The notes under the pieces: model-generated
The model's database searches: none
Told to the model about the DNA's origin: nothing
What the model saw: the letters and a program-made list of their open reading frames with translations, nothing else
Made by a program: the position numbers and the translations under genes
Assembly (NCBI GenBank): GCA_963835135.1
Contig: CAWIEF010000003.1
Span: forward strand, 124,001-188,000
Source of the DNA: JAVVHH01 sp963835135
Lineage (GTDB): Bacteria > Pseudomonadota > Alphaproteobacteria > Acetobacterales > Acetobacteraceae
Reading direction: 5' to 3'
Length of the DNA stretch: 64,000 nucleotides
Part shown: piece by piece, positions 1 to 8,272 of the stretch
Layout of the letters: each line of letters starts with the position of its first letter
Position numbering within the stretch: position 1 is the stretch's first letter

Positions 1-112
1 GTCGGAAAATGCTCAGACAGCCCTGCCAAGTCAACCCTGCTTCTGGGGCGCCGCTCTCGGTTGCGAGCAAGCGGAGCGCGCGGTAGGGTCCGGCCGCTCC
101 AAGGAATAAACA

Positions 113-433
113 GTGACGCTGCTTGCTGGCATTTACGAACTGATCCTCGTCATCATCAACCTGCTGATCTGGGCACTCATCCTCTCGGCCGTCGTGTCGA
201 TGTTGACCTCGTTCGGGGTGCTCGACAGCCGGAACCGGCTGGTGTGGACGATCGGCGATTTCCTCTACCGCGTCACGGAGCCGATGCTTCGCCCGATCCG
301 CAACTTTCTGCCCAATTTCGGTGGCATCGACCTCAGCCCGCTCGTCGCCATCCTGCTGCTCCAGTATATCGCCGTGCCACTCGTTCGAACCCTGTTCGGC
401 GGCATCGCAACCGGCGTCTGGAGCTTCTACTAG
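113..433 (+). CDS. YggT family membrane protein
   Basis: This 106-residue protein is mostly hydrophobic, with one membrane segment near residues 5-32 and a second near 75-100. The loop between them contains the family-typical stretch TEPMLRPIRNFLP. YggT proteins are inner-membrane proteins of poorly defined function, linked in some bacteria to osmotic tolerance or cell-envelope assembly. I chose the GTG at 113 because an AAGGA ribosome site lies at 101-105. It runs 8 bases ahead of folD on the same strand, so the two are probably co-transcribed. The family call is firm; the function is unknown. Confidence 0.85.
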   Translation: MTLLAGIYELILVIINLLIWALILSAVVSMLTSFGVLDSRNRLVWTIGDFLYRVTEPMLRPIRNFLPNFGGIDLSPLVAILLLQYIAVPLVRTLFGGIATGVWSFY

Positions 434-441
434 GCGCTGCC

Positions 442-1284
442 ATGTCGGCTAGGATCATCAGCGGCACGAGCTTGGCCGCGCAAGTGCGGGCCGATCTGGC
501 GCGCCGCGTCGAGCAACTCGAGTTCCGCCCGGGTCTCGCCGTCGTCCTGGTCGGCGAGGACCCGGCCAGTGCGGTCTATGTGCGCAACAAGGATCGTGCC
601 GCACACGGCGCCGGTATCCGGGCAACGACGCATCGGATGCCGGCCGAGACGACCGAGGCCGAGTTGTTGAGCCGCATCGACGATCTGAACCGCGACGCGG
701 ACGTGGACGGCATCCTCGTGCAGTTCCCCCTGCCTAAGCACATCGACACGCGCGCCATCATCGAGGCAATCGACCCGGCCAAGGATGTCGACGGCTTTCA
801 TCCGATCAACGCGGGGCGCCTGCAGGATGGCGCGACGACGCTCGCCCCCTGCACGCCGCGTGGCATCATCAAGCTGCTGGACCACGCCGAGGCGCCACTT
901 CGGGGAGCCCGGGCCATCGTCCTGGGACGGTCGAGCATCGTCGGCCGTCCGGTCGCGACCTTGCTGCTCAATGCCGACGCGACCGTAACCATCGCCCATA
1001 GCCGCACCGCCGATTTGGCTGAGCGGTGCCGAGAGGCAGACATCGTCATCGCGGCCGTCGGCCGACCCGAACTGGTCCGCGGCGACTGGATCAAGCCAGG
1101 CGCCGTCGTCATCGACGTCGGCATCAACCGGAGGCCGGACGGCACGCTGGCCGGCGACGTCGCCTTTGCGGAGGCGGCCGAGAGGGCGGGCGCGATAACG
1201 CCGGTGCCGGGCGGAGTCGGCCCGATGACGATCGCCTGCCTACTCGAGAACACGCTGGACGCCGCACTCGCCCGACGCGGCTAG
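442..1284 (+). CDS. folD: Bifunctional methylenetetrahydrofolate dehydrogenase/cyclohydrolase FolD
   Basis: FolD interconverts 5,10-methylene-, methenyl- and 10-formyl-tetrahydrofolate in the cytoplasm, using NADP. The 280-residue length is normal. The catalytic Y-x3-K is seen in YVRNK (about residue 47-51). The dinucleotide-binding loop GRSSIVGRP lies near 160 and the C-terminal signature PGGVGPMT near 255. The reading frame is open further upstream, but the ATG at 442 starts the conserved N terminus (MSARIISG), and the preceding stretch has no family similarity. Its stop overlaps the stop of the convergent short gene at 1281 by 3 bases. Confidence 0.97.
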   Translation: MSARIISGTSLAAQVRADLARRVEQLEFRPGLAVVLVGEDPASAVYVRNKDRAAHGAGIRATTHRMPAETTEAELLSRIDDLNRDADVDGILVQFPLPKHIDTRAIIEAIDPAKDVDGFHPINAGRLQDGATTLAPCTPRGIIKLLDHAEAPLRGARAIVLGRSSIVGRPVATLLLNADATVTIAHSRTADLAERCREADIVIAAVGRPELVRGDWIKPGAVVIDVGINRRPDGTLAGDVAFAEAAERAGAITPVPGGVGPMTIACLLENTLDAALARRG

Positions 1285-1427
1285 AAGTCGGTGCAGCGGC
1301 CGTCTTTTTCCCAATCGCCATACCGGGTGGGCTCAGGGCCTTTGCGGCCGCCCACCTCCGGCGCGAGGTTTTCGGGCGGCACGATGGGGGTGGCCGCCGG
1401 GGGCGGCTTGGCGTCGTCGTCGATCAT
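1281..1427 (-). CDS. DUF1674 / SDH assembly factor 4-like small protein
   Basis: This 48-residue protein ends in the hallmark of the DUF1674 family: EVGGRKGPEPTRYGDW followed by E-K-D-G-R-C-T-D-F. The family is related to eukaryotic SDHAF4, a chaperone for flavinylated succinate dehydrogenase subunit A. That role in this organism is inferred from the family. Its ATG (1427-1425) overlaps the rlmN stop in an ATGA arrangement, so it is translationally coupled downstream of rlmN. It is too short for most gene finders and sits at the end of a much longer open frame that is otherwise antisense shadow. Confidence 0.85.
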   Translation of the reverse strand: MIDDDAKPPPAATPIVPPENLAPEVGGRKGPEPTRYGDWEKDGRCTDF

Positions 1428-2587
1428 GATACCGATTTGGTGCGGGTACTCTCGGTGCGCAATTGTCCGCAGGCCGCCAGGATGTCGCGTCCCCGCGGTG
1501 CCCTGATCGGGGAGGCAAACCCTGCGTCCTGCACGATGCGGGCGAAGCGGGCCAACTGGTTGCCGGTGCTCGGCTCGTAGGCGCTGCCGGGCCAGGGATT
1601 GAACGGGATGAGGTTCACCTTGGCGGGGATTCCGGCGATCAGCCGGACCAGTTCGCGCGCCTCGGCCTCGCTGTCGTTGACGTCGCGCAGCATCACGTAT
1701 TCGAAGGTGATCCGCCGCGCATTGCTGGCGCCGGGGTACCGGCGGCAGGCCGCCAGCAATTCGGCCAGCGGGTATTTGCGGTTCAGCGGGACGAGTTCGT
1801 CGCGCAACTCGTCGCGCACGGCATGGAGCGAGATCGCGAGATTGACCCCGAGTTCCTCGCCGCACTGGTCCATCAGCGGCACCACGCCGGAGGTGCTGAG
1901 CGTGATGCGCCGGCGCGACAGGCCGATGCCCTCGCCATCCATGACGATCCGCATCGCCTTGGCGACATTCTCGTAGTTGTAGAGCGGTTCGCCCATGCCC
2001 ATCAGCACGATTGTGGACAGCAGGCGCGGGGTCTCGCCCTGCGGGCTCGGCCACTCGCCAAAGGTGTCCCGGGCCGCCATGAACTGGCCGACGATCTCGG
2101 CCGCCCCGAGGTTGCGCACGAGCTTCTGGGTGCCGGTGTGGCAGAACCGGCAGGACAGGGTGCAGCCGACCTGGCTGCTGATGCAGACAGCGCCGCGATC
2201 CTCGTGCCGGTCGGGGATGTAGACCGTCTCGGCCTCCTGGCCGTCGCGGAAGCGGAACAGCCATTTGCGGGTGCCGTCGGTGCTTTCCTGCGCGGTGGCC
2301 ACGGCGGGGCGGCCGATCACGAAACGCTCGGCCAGGCGTTCCTGCAGCGGCCGGGCGATCGTCGACATGCGGGCGAAATCGGTCACGCCCTGGTGATAGA
2401 TCCAGTGCCAGATCTGCTTGGCGCGGAACGCCTTCTCGCCGATCGCGGCCAGTTCCGCCGCGAGTTCCTCGCGCGACAAGCCGACCAACTCGCGCCGCCC
2501 GTCCGCCAACTGGGCCGGGGGCGGGTCGAACAGCGCCGACTTGGCCAGAACGCGGGCCCGCTCATCGGGTGTGAGAACGACGTTCAT
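1424..2587 (-). CDS. rlmN: Dual-specificity 23S rRNA/tRNA adenine-C2 methyltransferase RlmN
   Basis: This radical SAM enzyme methylates A2503 of 23S rRNA and A37 of some tRNAs. The protein has 387 residues. The 4Fe-4S radical SAM motif C-x3-C-x2-C is visible in GCTLSCRFCHTGT. MGMGEPLYNYENV is the typical SAM-binding segment. The C-terminal RGRDILAACGQL contains the cysteine that forms the covalent methyl intermediate. The ATG at 2587 overlaps the stop of the upstream IalB-like gene by 4 bases, and its own stop overlaps the DUF1674 start. The three genes therefore look like one translationally coupled transcript. Confidence 0.97.
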   Translation of the reverse strand: MNVVLTPDERARVLAKSALFDPPPAQLADGRRELVGLSREELAAELAAIGEKAFRAKQIWHWIYHQGVTDFARMSTIARPLQERLAERFVIGRPAVATAQESTDGTRKWLFRFRDGQEAETVYIPDRHEDRGAVCISSQVGCTLSCRFCHTGTQKLVRNLGAAEIVGQFMAARDTFGEWPSPQGETPRLLSTIVLMGMGEPLYNYENVAKAMRIVMDGEGIGLSRRRITLSTSGVVPLMDQCGEELGVNLAISLHAVRDELRDELVPLNRKYPLAELLAACRRYPGASNARRITFEYVMLRDVNDSEAEARELVRLIAGIPAKVNLIPFNPWPGSAYEPSTGNQLARFARIVQDAGFASPIRAPRGRDILAACGQLRTESTRTKSVS

Positions 2588-3153
2588 CGGGGCGGACAGG
2601 CTTTGACGATCGCCGCGTAGGCTTGGCTGAAACCGCGCAGGCTGAACGTGTCGGTCACCGCCTGGCCGCGCGGCCCCGGCGAGCGCGCGGCCGCCTGCCG
2701 CCCTCGGTTGAAGAGCGCCACGGCAGCGCGACCGTCACGGGCAAACGCGGAGCGGCCTGCGGTGTAGAAGGGCAGGGTGACGCCTTCGGAGGACATCTCC
2801 ATTTCCGCATTGGCCGGATAGGCGAACCCGGCGGTCAGCGCGACCGCGTCGCGTCCGCCCGCGCGCTCGGTCACGGTGAGCACGACGTCGCCGCGACCGG
2901 CCAGGGCGGGGGACGAATTGCTCGGCCGGCTGAACGCGTAGCAGACGGGCTGCCCGGCCTCCTGGTTGGTCGCGGCCTGCCAATCCTCCCAGACGCCGAT
3001 CCGCTTCGGCCCGGTCGCCGACGGACGCCGCGGATTGTGCGCGGAGGCGGCGTGGCTGGTCCGCGGTTCGGCCGCATCGGCCTGGACCGTCACCGATGCG
3101 ACGGAGCAGGACAAGATCGCGGCCGCGAACAGCCGGGTAGGGCGTGCATACAT
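2584..3153 (-). CDS. Invasion-associated locus B (IalB)-like secreted protein
   Basis: This 189-residue protein starts with a signal peptide (MYARPTRLFAAAILSCSVAS; cleavage probably after ADAAE near residue 28). The mature part shows the IalB pattern: KRIGVWEDWQAAT, then CYAFSRP, an SS-type beta segment, and a C-terminal FSLRGFSQAYAAIVKAC. Two cysteines, near residues 92 and 186, may form a disulfide. Bartonella IalB affects erythrocyte invasion, but most alphaproteobacteria carry such periplasmic proteins without a known role. It heads the rlmN operon, overlapping rlmN by 4 bases. Confidence 0.8.
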   Translation of the reverse strand: MYARPTRLFAAAILSCSVASVTVQADAAEPRTSHAASAHNPRRPSATGPKRIGVWEDWQAATNQEAGQPVCYAFSRPSNSSPALAGRGDVVLTVTERAGGRDAVALTAGFAYPANAEMEMSSEGVTLPFYTAGRSAFARDGRAAVALFNRGRQAAARSPGPRGQAVTDTFSLRGFSQAYAAIVKACPPR

Positions 3154-3265
3154 CGACGGAAAATATGGCGAGTGCGGTCAAGCGACAAGCCGCGATCCGC
3201 TGGGGGCAGACGAGCCGCCACGGGTGACGGCCGCGCCGCGGAGCGAGGCGCAGGGGGACGCCGTG

Positions 3266-3880
3266 CTAGCTCAACTCGCGATCGAGCCAGTCCGGCCGCG
3301 TGCGGCGGAAGCGGGGGTCGCCGTGGGAGGCCGGTGGGTCGAGCCGCTCGGCGGGGCCTCCGCTCGCAACCGGGCGGTCGGCGTAGCGGCCGTGTTGCAG
3401 CAGGCGATCATAGAGGACGATCGCGCCGGCGATGGCGAGGTTGAGCGCGAAGCGGGTCGGGATGCGGATGATGTGCCGGCAGCGGGCGAGCACGGCCGGC
3501 GACAGTCCGGAGCGTTCGGGCCCGAGAACATAGGCGGCGTTCAGCGGGTGCCGGAAGGAGGGCAGATCGACGGCGTCGTCCAGCAGTTCGACGCCGACCA
3601 GGGCGCATTCGCGGGGCAGGGCGATGGCATCGGCATCGGCATAGCGCCAGAGCGGGACATGGGCCGGCGTGTCGGCGGTGTCGGATCGGCGGCCGGCGCG
3701 GGAGTCGAAGCCGGCGCCGATGGTGAAGCAGAATGCGGCGCCGAAGGCGTGGGCGGTGCGGAGCAGGGCGCCGACATTGGCGGATTTGGAGACGCCCTCG
3801 GCGCCGATGCCGCAATAACCACGGGTGCTTGGGAGCGCTGTCCTGGCGGGATGCATCGGCGCGAAGTATGCGTTCGGCAT
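3266..3880 (-). CDS. TrmH/SpoU family (SPOUT) RNA 2'-O-methyltransferase
   Basis: This 204-residue protein carries all three SpoU motifs: ANVGALLRTAHAFG (motif 1), YVLGPERSGLS (motif 2) and IRIPTRFALNLAIAGAIVLYD (residues listed in two overlapping parts; motif 3, about 145-165). These form the trefoil knot that binds SAM. The RNA target cannot be named from sequence; tRNA or rRNA ribose methylation is expected. The ATG at 3880 overlaps, by two bases, the start codon of the divergent methyltransferase gene. An internal ATG at 3856 would remove that overlap and cost only 8 poorly conserved residues. Confidence 0.85.
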   Translation of the reverse strand: MPNAYFAPMHPARTALPSTRGYCGIGAEGVSKSANVGALLRTAHAFGAAFCFTIGAGFDSRAGRRSDTADTPAHVPLWRYADADAIALPRECALVGVELLDDAVDLPSFRHPLNAAYVLGPERSGLSPAVLARCRHIIRIPTRFALNLAIAGAIVLYDRLLQHGRYADRPVASGGPAERLDPPASHGDPRFRRTRPDWLDRELS

Positions 3881-5121
3881 GAGCGACGCAACAGATGGTC
3901 GTCTGGCCGCGCAGTACGAGGCTTTCCCCTATCCGCAGCGCGACGCGCGCGACGAAGCCAAGCGGCTAGTGATCGGCAGCCCGAGCCATTTGCGCGAGAT
4001 CGACCACTGGGTGTTCGGCGCGGCGCGGCCGCGGTCGGCCGGGCTGCAGGCGCTGGTGGCCGGCGGCGGCACCGGGGACGGCGCGATCATGTTGGCCGAG
4101 CATCTCCGGCGCGACGGGCGGCCGGGCCGGGTCACGCATCTGGACCGGTCGCGGGCGGCGCAGGCGATCGCGCGGGCGCGCGCAGAGGCGAGGGGGCTGG
4201 CGCTGGAGTGGCGATCGTTTTCGCTGCTCGATTTGCCGGGGTCGGGGCTGGGGCCGTTCGACTACATCGATTGTTGCGGCGTGCTGCACCATCTGCCGGA
4301 TCCTGCGGCGGGGCTGCGGGCGTTGCTGTCGGTGTTGGCGCCCGGCGGTGGGTTGGGGCTGATGGTCTATGCGCCGCACGGGCGAACCGGCGTCTACATG
4401 CTGCAGGACGCGTTGGGGATGCTGGCGCCAGAGGAGGACGCGCCGGCAGCGCGGTTGGACGTGGCGCGCCGGGTCATGCGGCACCTGCCGGAGACGGCTT
4501 GGCTGCGGGCGAACCGCTATTTTGGCGACCACATCGATGGGGGCGACGCGGGGCTTTATGACCTGCTGCTCAATCCCCGGGATCGTGCGTACACGGTGCC
4601 AGCGCTCGCGGCACTGCTGGCCAGGCGAGGGGCTCGCGGTCACCTGCTGGATGGAGCCGATGCGCTACGACCCGGCGGCATTCCTGCCGGACCCGAAGCT
4701 GCGGGCGCGGATCGCCGGTCTGGGCGAGATGGAGCACGCCGCGTTGGCCGAGGCGCTCAGCGGGAACATGAGCACGCATGTCGTGTATTGCGTGCGGAAT
4801 GGCGAGGTCCCGGCGGTGCCGGACCCGACGCGACCGGAGGCCGTGCCGGTGGCCCGGGAGATGCCGGCGGCGGAGATCGCGCGCGCGATCCGGCCGGATG
4901 GGACCTTACCGTTCGTGTTCGACGGCTTGCGGGTGCCGGTGGCGCTGCCGAAGCTGGCTGGCGCCATCCTTGGCCAGATCGACGGCGTCACGACGGTGTC
5001 GGCGATCGTGGCCGCGTTGGAGGCGAGGGGGGTCGCGCGCGCGCAGGCCGAGCGTGCGTGGCGCGAGACGTATGACGCGCTGGTGCGGGTCAACCGGATC
5101 CTGCTCGCGCCGCCGGCGTGA
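3879..5121 (+). pseudogene. Class I SAM-dependent methyltransferase, frameshifted
   Basis: The first part (start ATG 3879) reads as a Rossmann methyltransferase. It has QYEAFPYPQ near the N terminus, the SAM loop LVAGGGTGDG near residue 61, and YIDCCGVLHHLPDP at motif IV. Around 4629-4632 (a run of four G) the reading frame changes. The continuation, beginning LAVTCWMEPMRYDPAAF, is found one frame over and runs to 5121. The total length is 3n+1, so removing one base restores a single protein of about 413 residues with a C-terminal extension of unknown role. The substrate is unknown. The next gene starts in a GTGA overlap. See the findings: the extra base may be a sequence error. Confidence 0.8.
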
Positions 5122-5621
5122 GATCGGTCGTCATCATCTTCGGTGCGGCGGTGCGGCCCGATGGAGGGCCGAGCGGGGCGATGCGGCTGCGCGTGTCGGC
5201 TGCGCTCGAGACGGGGCGGCGGCTGGAGGATCCGATCTACCTGCCGACGGGTGGGCAGGGGCGGTTCGGGCGTCCGGAAGCGGAGGTGATGGCCGATGCG
5301 CTGGTCGAAGCGGGCGTCGAGCGGGACGCGATCTGGTTGGAGCCGACCGGGGTGAATACGCTGCGGTCGGCGCTGGCCTGCGCTGCGCTGTTGGGACCAA
5401 GCCGGCGGCGCGTCTATGTGGCGACGTCGGCATATCATATGCCGCGATGCGTGGTGCTGCTGCGGCTGTCCGGAGTGCGGGCGCGACCGGGTCACATGCC
5501 GGGCGTCTCGGCCAGCCGTCGATGGAGCAAGCGCTGGTTCTGGCGGTTGCGCGAGGTCGCGGCGCTGCCGGCCGACGCGATGCTGATCCTCGCGACGCGC
5601 CTGCTGCGCCGCCGACCGTGA
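5118..5621 (+). CDS. YdcF/SanA-like (DUF218) protein
   Basis: This 167-residue protein shows the DUF218 pattern: an N-terminal strand VVIIFGAAV, the segment YLPTGGQGRFG, the glutamate-containing WLEPTGVNT with nearby SALACAALL, and VYVATSAYHMPRC. DUF218 proteins (SanA, YdcF, ElyC) act in envelope biology and are often membrane-anchored. Here no N-terminal anchor is present, so the location is unclear. The GTG start at 5118 overlaps the upstream methyltransferase stop (GTGA), suggesting translational coupling to that gene. The biochemical activity is unknown. Confidence 0.75.
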   Translation: MRSVVIIFGAAVRPDGGPSGAMRLRVSAALETGRRLEDPIYLPTGGQGRFGRPEAEVMADALVEAGVERDAIWLEPTGVNTLRSALACAALLGPSRRRVYVATSAYHMPRCVVLLRLSGVRARPGHMPGVSASRRWSKRWFWRLREVAALPADAMLILATRLLRRRP

Positions 5622-5702
5622 CCGTGTTCCGCACGCGAACGGTATTCAAATATGACCACCGGCCACCCAGATCCGGGTCACTGGAGCATGGGGGGTCGGA
5701 GG

Positions 5703-6206
5703 ATGCGGGTCAGCAGGAGCGTGCTCGTCGGCGCGGCGGGGTTGGGCCTGAGCGGATGCGTCGCGGCGGTGCCGGTGCAGCCGACACTGACCGTCATTCC
5801 GGGCCAGGGCAAGACGGAGGCCAACCTCCGCGCCGACGACGTGGCTTGCCGCGGGGCGGCGCCGCAGAGTGCGACGGGCACGTCCTCGACGCCGGCAAGC
5901 CAGGCTCCGGCGGTCACGGCAGACCAGTATTATGCGTGTATGGCATCGCGGGGCGAGAGCGTCATCCAGCAACAGACACAAGTCTATCCGGCGTATGCGT
6001 ATGCCGCGCCGGCCTACGTGCCGTATGCCTACCCCGCGGTCGCGTATCCTTACCCGTATTACGGATACGGCTACCCGTATGGCTATTTCGGGCCCTATGT
6101 CGGCTTCGGGATCGGTTTCCGATTTGGCGGGTCCTACGGCCATGACTACGGGTATCGCGGCGGGTATGGGCACGGGGGCTTTGGCCACGGCGGCTTCCAC
6201 CGCTGA
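5703..6206 (+). CDS. Tyr/Gly/Pro-rich putative lipoprotein
   Basis: I start this at the ATG at 5703, which gives a clean lipoprotein signal (MRVSRSVLVGAAGLGLSGC, lipobox LSGC) and 167 residues. Earlier in-frame ATGs at 5652 and 5688 would only add a charged leader. The middle contains two cysteines (DVACRG and YYACMASRG). The second half is a low-complexity Tyr/Pro/Ala stretch, then a Gly/His/Phe-rich tail (GHGGFGHGGFHR). Similar Acetobacteraceae proteins are annotated only as hypothetical. An outer-membrane or periplasmic lipoprotein is the most that can be said. Confidence 0.7.
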   Translation: MRVSRSVLVGAAGLGLSGCVAAVPVQPTLTVIPGQGKTEANLRADDVACRGAAPQSATGTSSTPASQAPAVTADQYYACMASRGESVIQQQTQVYPAYAYAAPAYVPYAYPAVAYPYPYYGYGYPYGYFGPYVGFGIGFRFGGSYGHDYGYRGGYGHGGFGHGGFHR

Positions 6207-6210
6207 TGGG

Positions 6211-6645
6211 CTAGACGGGATCCGGCGCTCGCGGCGCGCCGTGGATGAATTCGATGAGTCCGACGCCGTCCACGCGGTGAAACGATACTGGCACGCCGCC
6301 GAACAGCCGAGCTGGCTTCGGCGCGCCGAGCGAGAAGACGCGCAACCCGTCGGCCTCCATGGCCGCGATCGAGGCGGCCGCGTCGTCGGTTTCGAAGCAC
6401 ATGTGATAGATCATGTTCCCACGCTTGATCATCTGATCGATCGGTGACGGACCGTCGCCGGGCCAGATCACCTCGACGTCGGGCATCCGGGTGTGGTGGC
6501 GCATGGCGAGGTTGACGTTCTGCAGCGGGTCGAAGGTCTGGGCGCCAGGAGAGTAGCCGAGCGCGTCGAGGAAGCGGAACGCCTGATCGGGTGCGGGGAC
6601 GGCGAGGCCGAGGTGGTGAAAGCGAAATCCATAGCCGGTCGTCAT
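6211..6645 (-). CDS. VOC (glyoxalase/bleomycin-resistance fold) family protein
   Basis: This 144-residue protein contains two beta-alpha-beta-beta-beta modules of the vicinal oxygen chelate fold. The first opens with FRFHHLGLAV, the second with NMIYHMCFETDD, and it ends with GLIEFIHG. His10/11, the His near residue 81 and the late Glu are at the usual metal-ligand positions. The arrangement resembles methylmalonyl-CoA epimerase and glyoxalase-like members, but the substrate cannot be assigned. It is the last gene of the long minus-strand run and lies 50 bases after the MBL hydrolase gene. Confidence 0.8.
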   Translation of the reverse strand: MTTGYGFRFHHLGLAVPAPDQAFRFLDALGYSPGAQTFDPLQNVNLAMRHHTRMPDVEVIWPGDGPSPIDQMIKRGNMIYHMCFETDDAAASIAAMEADGLRVFSLGAPKPARLFGGVPVSFHRVDGVGLIEFIHGAPRAPDPV

Positions 6646-6695
6646 GTTCGGCCCCGCATACCCGATAACGAAAATTATGGAAAGACGTGGCGATG

Positions 6696-7490
6696 TTACG
6701 GTGCGTCGATCAGCATGCCGTCGAAGCCGGCCTCGATGCCAACCGGCATACGATCCCGCAGCCAGTTCCAGTCAATGTCGTAGCCCATATGGGTCAGGAT
6801 CATGCGCCGCGGCTTGACCTGTTCGAACCAGGCAATGACTTGGTCGACGTTGGCGTGGGTCTTGTGCCGGGCGCGCTGGAAGCAGTCGACCACCCATGTG
6901 TCGACGCCCTCGAGGATGGTGAAGGCCCGCTGATCGAGTGTGACGACATCGGTCGAGTAGCCGAACCCATCGACCCGGAAGCCGATGGTCGACAGAAAGC
7001 CGTGATCCTGCTCGAACGTTCGAAGCGTCAAGCCGCAGGTCTCGACCACGTCGCCGAACGCGATCGGGCGCTGGACCAAGACCGGGCGGAAGAAATGCGG
7101 CTGATTGTTCCAGTCCTTGAACGCGTAATCGAACCGACCATCGAGTTCAGCGATCGTGGAGGCTTCGGCAAAGGCCTCGATCGGGCGTTTGACGATGCGG
7201 TTCAGGATCCTCACGTCATCGATGCCGAGCACGTGGTCGGCATGGGCATGGGTGAACAGGATCGCGTCAACCCGCGGGACCGCGCAGGACAGGAGTTGGG
7301 CGCGCAGGTCGGGCGAGCAGTCGACCAGAAGGCGTTCACCGCCCTCCCCTTGGATGACGATGCTCGAGCGTGTTCGCCGGTTGCGTGGCTGGGTCTTGTC
7401 GCACGCCCCCCAGTCGCCGGTGCCGTCGGCTCCGCCGAGCTGCGGGACCCCGGCGGAACCGCCGCAGCCGAGCATGGTGACGCGAACCAA
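6696..7490 (-). CDS. MBL-fold metal-dependent hydrolase, PhnP-like
   Basis: This 264-residue metallo-beta-lactamase-fold protein carries the dinuclear metal motif THAHADH (about residue 81-87), an aspartate in YSTDVV and a late histidine in LTHMGYD. The N terminus (VTMLGCGGSAGVPQLGG with a cysteine-containing insert) is typical of the PhnP/phosphoribosyl cyclic phosphodiesterase-like branch. No phn genes are nearby, so its substrate is uncertain. It follows tatD closely on the minus strand, as in many alphaproteobacteria. The start is a TTG at 7490; an ATG at 7475 would cut into the first beta strand, so I prefer the TTG. Confidence 0.85.
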   Translation of the reverse strand: MVRVTMLGCGGSAGVPQLGGADGTGDWGACDKTQPRNRRTRSSIVIQGEGGERLLVDCSPDLRAQLLSCAVPRVDAILFTHAHADHVLGIDDVRILNRIVKRPIEAFAEASTIAELDGRFDYAFKDWNNQPHFFRPVLVQRPIAFGDVVETCGLTLRTFEQDHGFLSTIGFRVDGFGYSTDVVTLDQRAFTILEGVDTWVVDCFQRARHKTHANVDQVIAWFEQVKPRRMILTHMGYDIDWNWLRDRMPVGIEAGFDGMLIDAP

Positions 7491-7491
7491 G

Positions 7492-8265
7492 TCAGGCCGT
7501 CCGGGTGAAAAGGCGGCGGAAATTTGCGGTCGTCAGCGCGCCGAGCGCATCGAGCGAAAGGCCTCGCAGGTCGGCCAGCACCCGCGCAGTGTTGGCGACA
7601 TAGGCCGGCTCGTTGCGCTTACCGCGGTGCGGCACCGGAGCGAGGAAGGGCGCGTCGGTCTCTACCAGAAGGCGGTCGGCCGGAATGTCAGCTGCCAGCG
7701 AGCGCAACTCGGTCGATTTCGGGAAGGTCAGCATCCCCGAGAAGCTGACAAACCCCCCGAGCGCCAGGGCGGCCTCGGCAAGCGACCGGCTGGAGCTGAA
7801 ACAGTGAAGAAGTAGATTGAACGGGCCGCCCTTATCCCATTCTTCCTGCAATATTTTGCTGATATCGGTATCCGCGTCGCGAGCGTGGATCACGAGTGGG
7901 AGCTGGGCCTCCCGGGCGGCCCGGATGTGGCGGCGGAAGGATTCCTGCTGTTGGTCGCGCGGCGCACGCTTGTAGAAATAGTCGAGACCAGACTCGCCGA
8001 TGCCGATTACTTTCGGGTTGCGCGCCAGCGCGACGATCGCCTCGGTGGTGGCCAAGGGATCCTCGCCGACGCTGTTGGGGTGAACGCCGACGGTGCACCA
8101 CACACGGTCACGGCCGCGGACGAGTTCGAGCAGTTGGCGCGACTGGCCCATCCTGGTCCCGATGGTGACCATCTCGGTTACGCCCTCAGCAATGGCGCGG
8201 GCGATGACGTCGTCGCGCTCGGCGGCGTCGAACATATCGAGATGGCAGTGCGAATCGACTAGCAT
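7492..8265 (-). CDS. tatD: TatD family metal-dependent DNase
   Basis: TatD proteins are TIM-barrel hydrolases, shown in some species to be 3'-5' DNases acting in repair or DNA turnover. This one begins MLVDSHCHLD, the standard metal-binding N terminus. It continues with GVHPNS, GIGESGLDYF, LPLVIHARDAD, LLHCFSSS and the C-terminal LLVETDAPFLAP, so all expected His/Asp/Glu ligands are present. I start it at the ATG at 8265, seven bases after the metG stop. An upstream GTG at 8283 would overlap metG and add six atypical residues. Its stop is followed at once by the MBL gene. Confidence 0.92.
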   Translation of the reverse strand: MLVDSHCHLDMFDAAERDDVIARAIAEGVTEMVTIGTRMGQSRQLLELVRGRDRVWCTVGVHPNSVGEDPLATTEAIVALARNPKVIGIGESGLDYFYKRAPRDQQQESFRRHIRAAREAQLPLVIHARDADTDISKILQEEWDKGGPFNLLLHCFSSSRSLAEAALALGGFVSFSGMLTFPKSTELRSLAADIPADRLLVETDAPFLAPVPHRGKRNEPAYVANTARVLADLRGLSLDALGALTTANFRRLFTRTA

Positions 8266-8272
8266 CAGTGAC

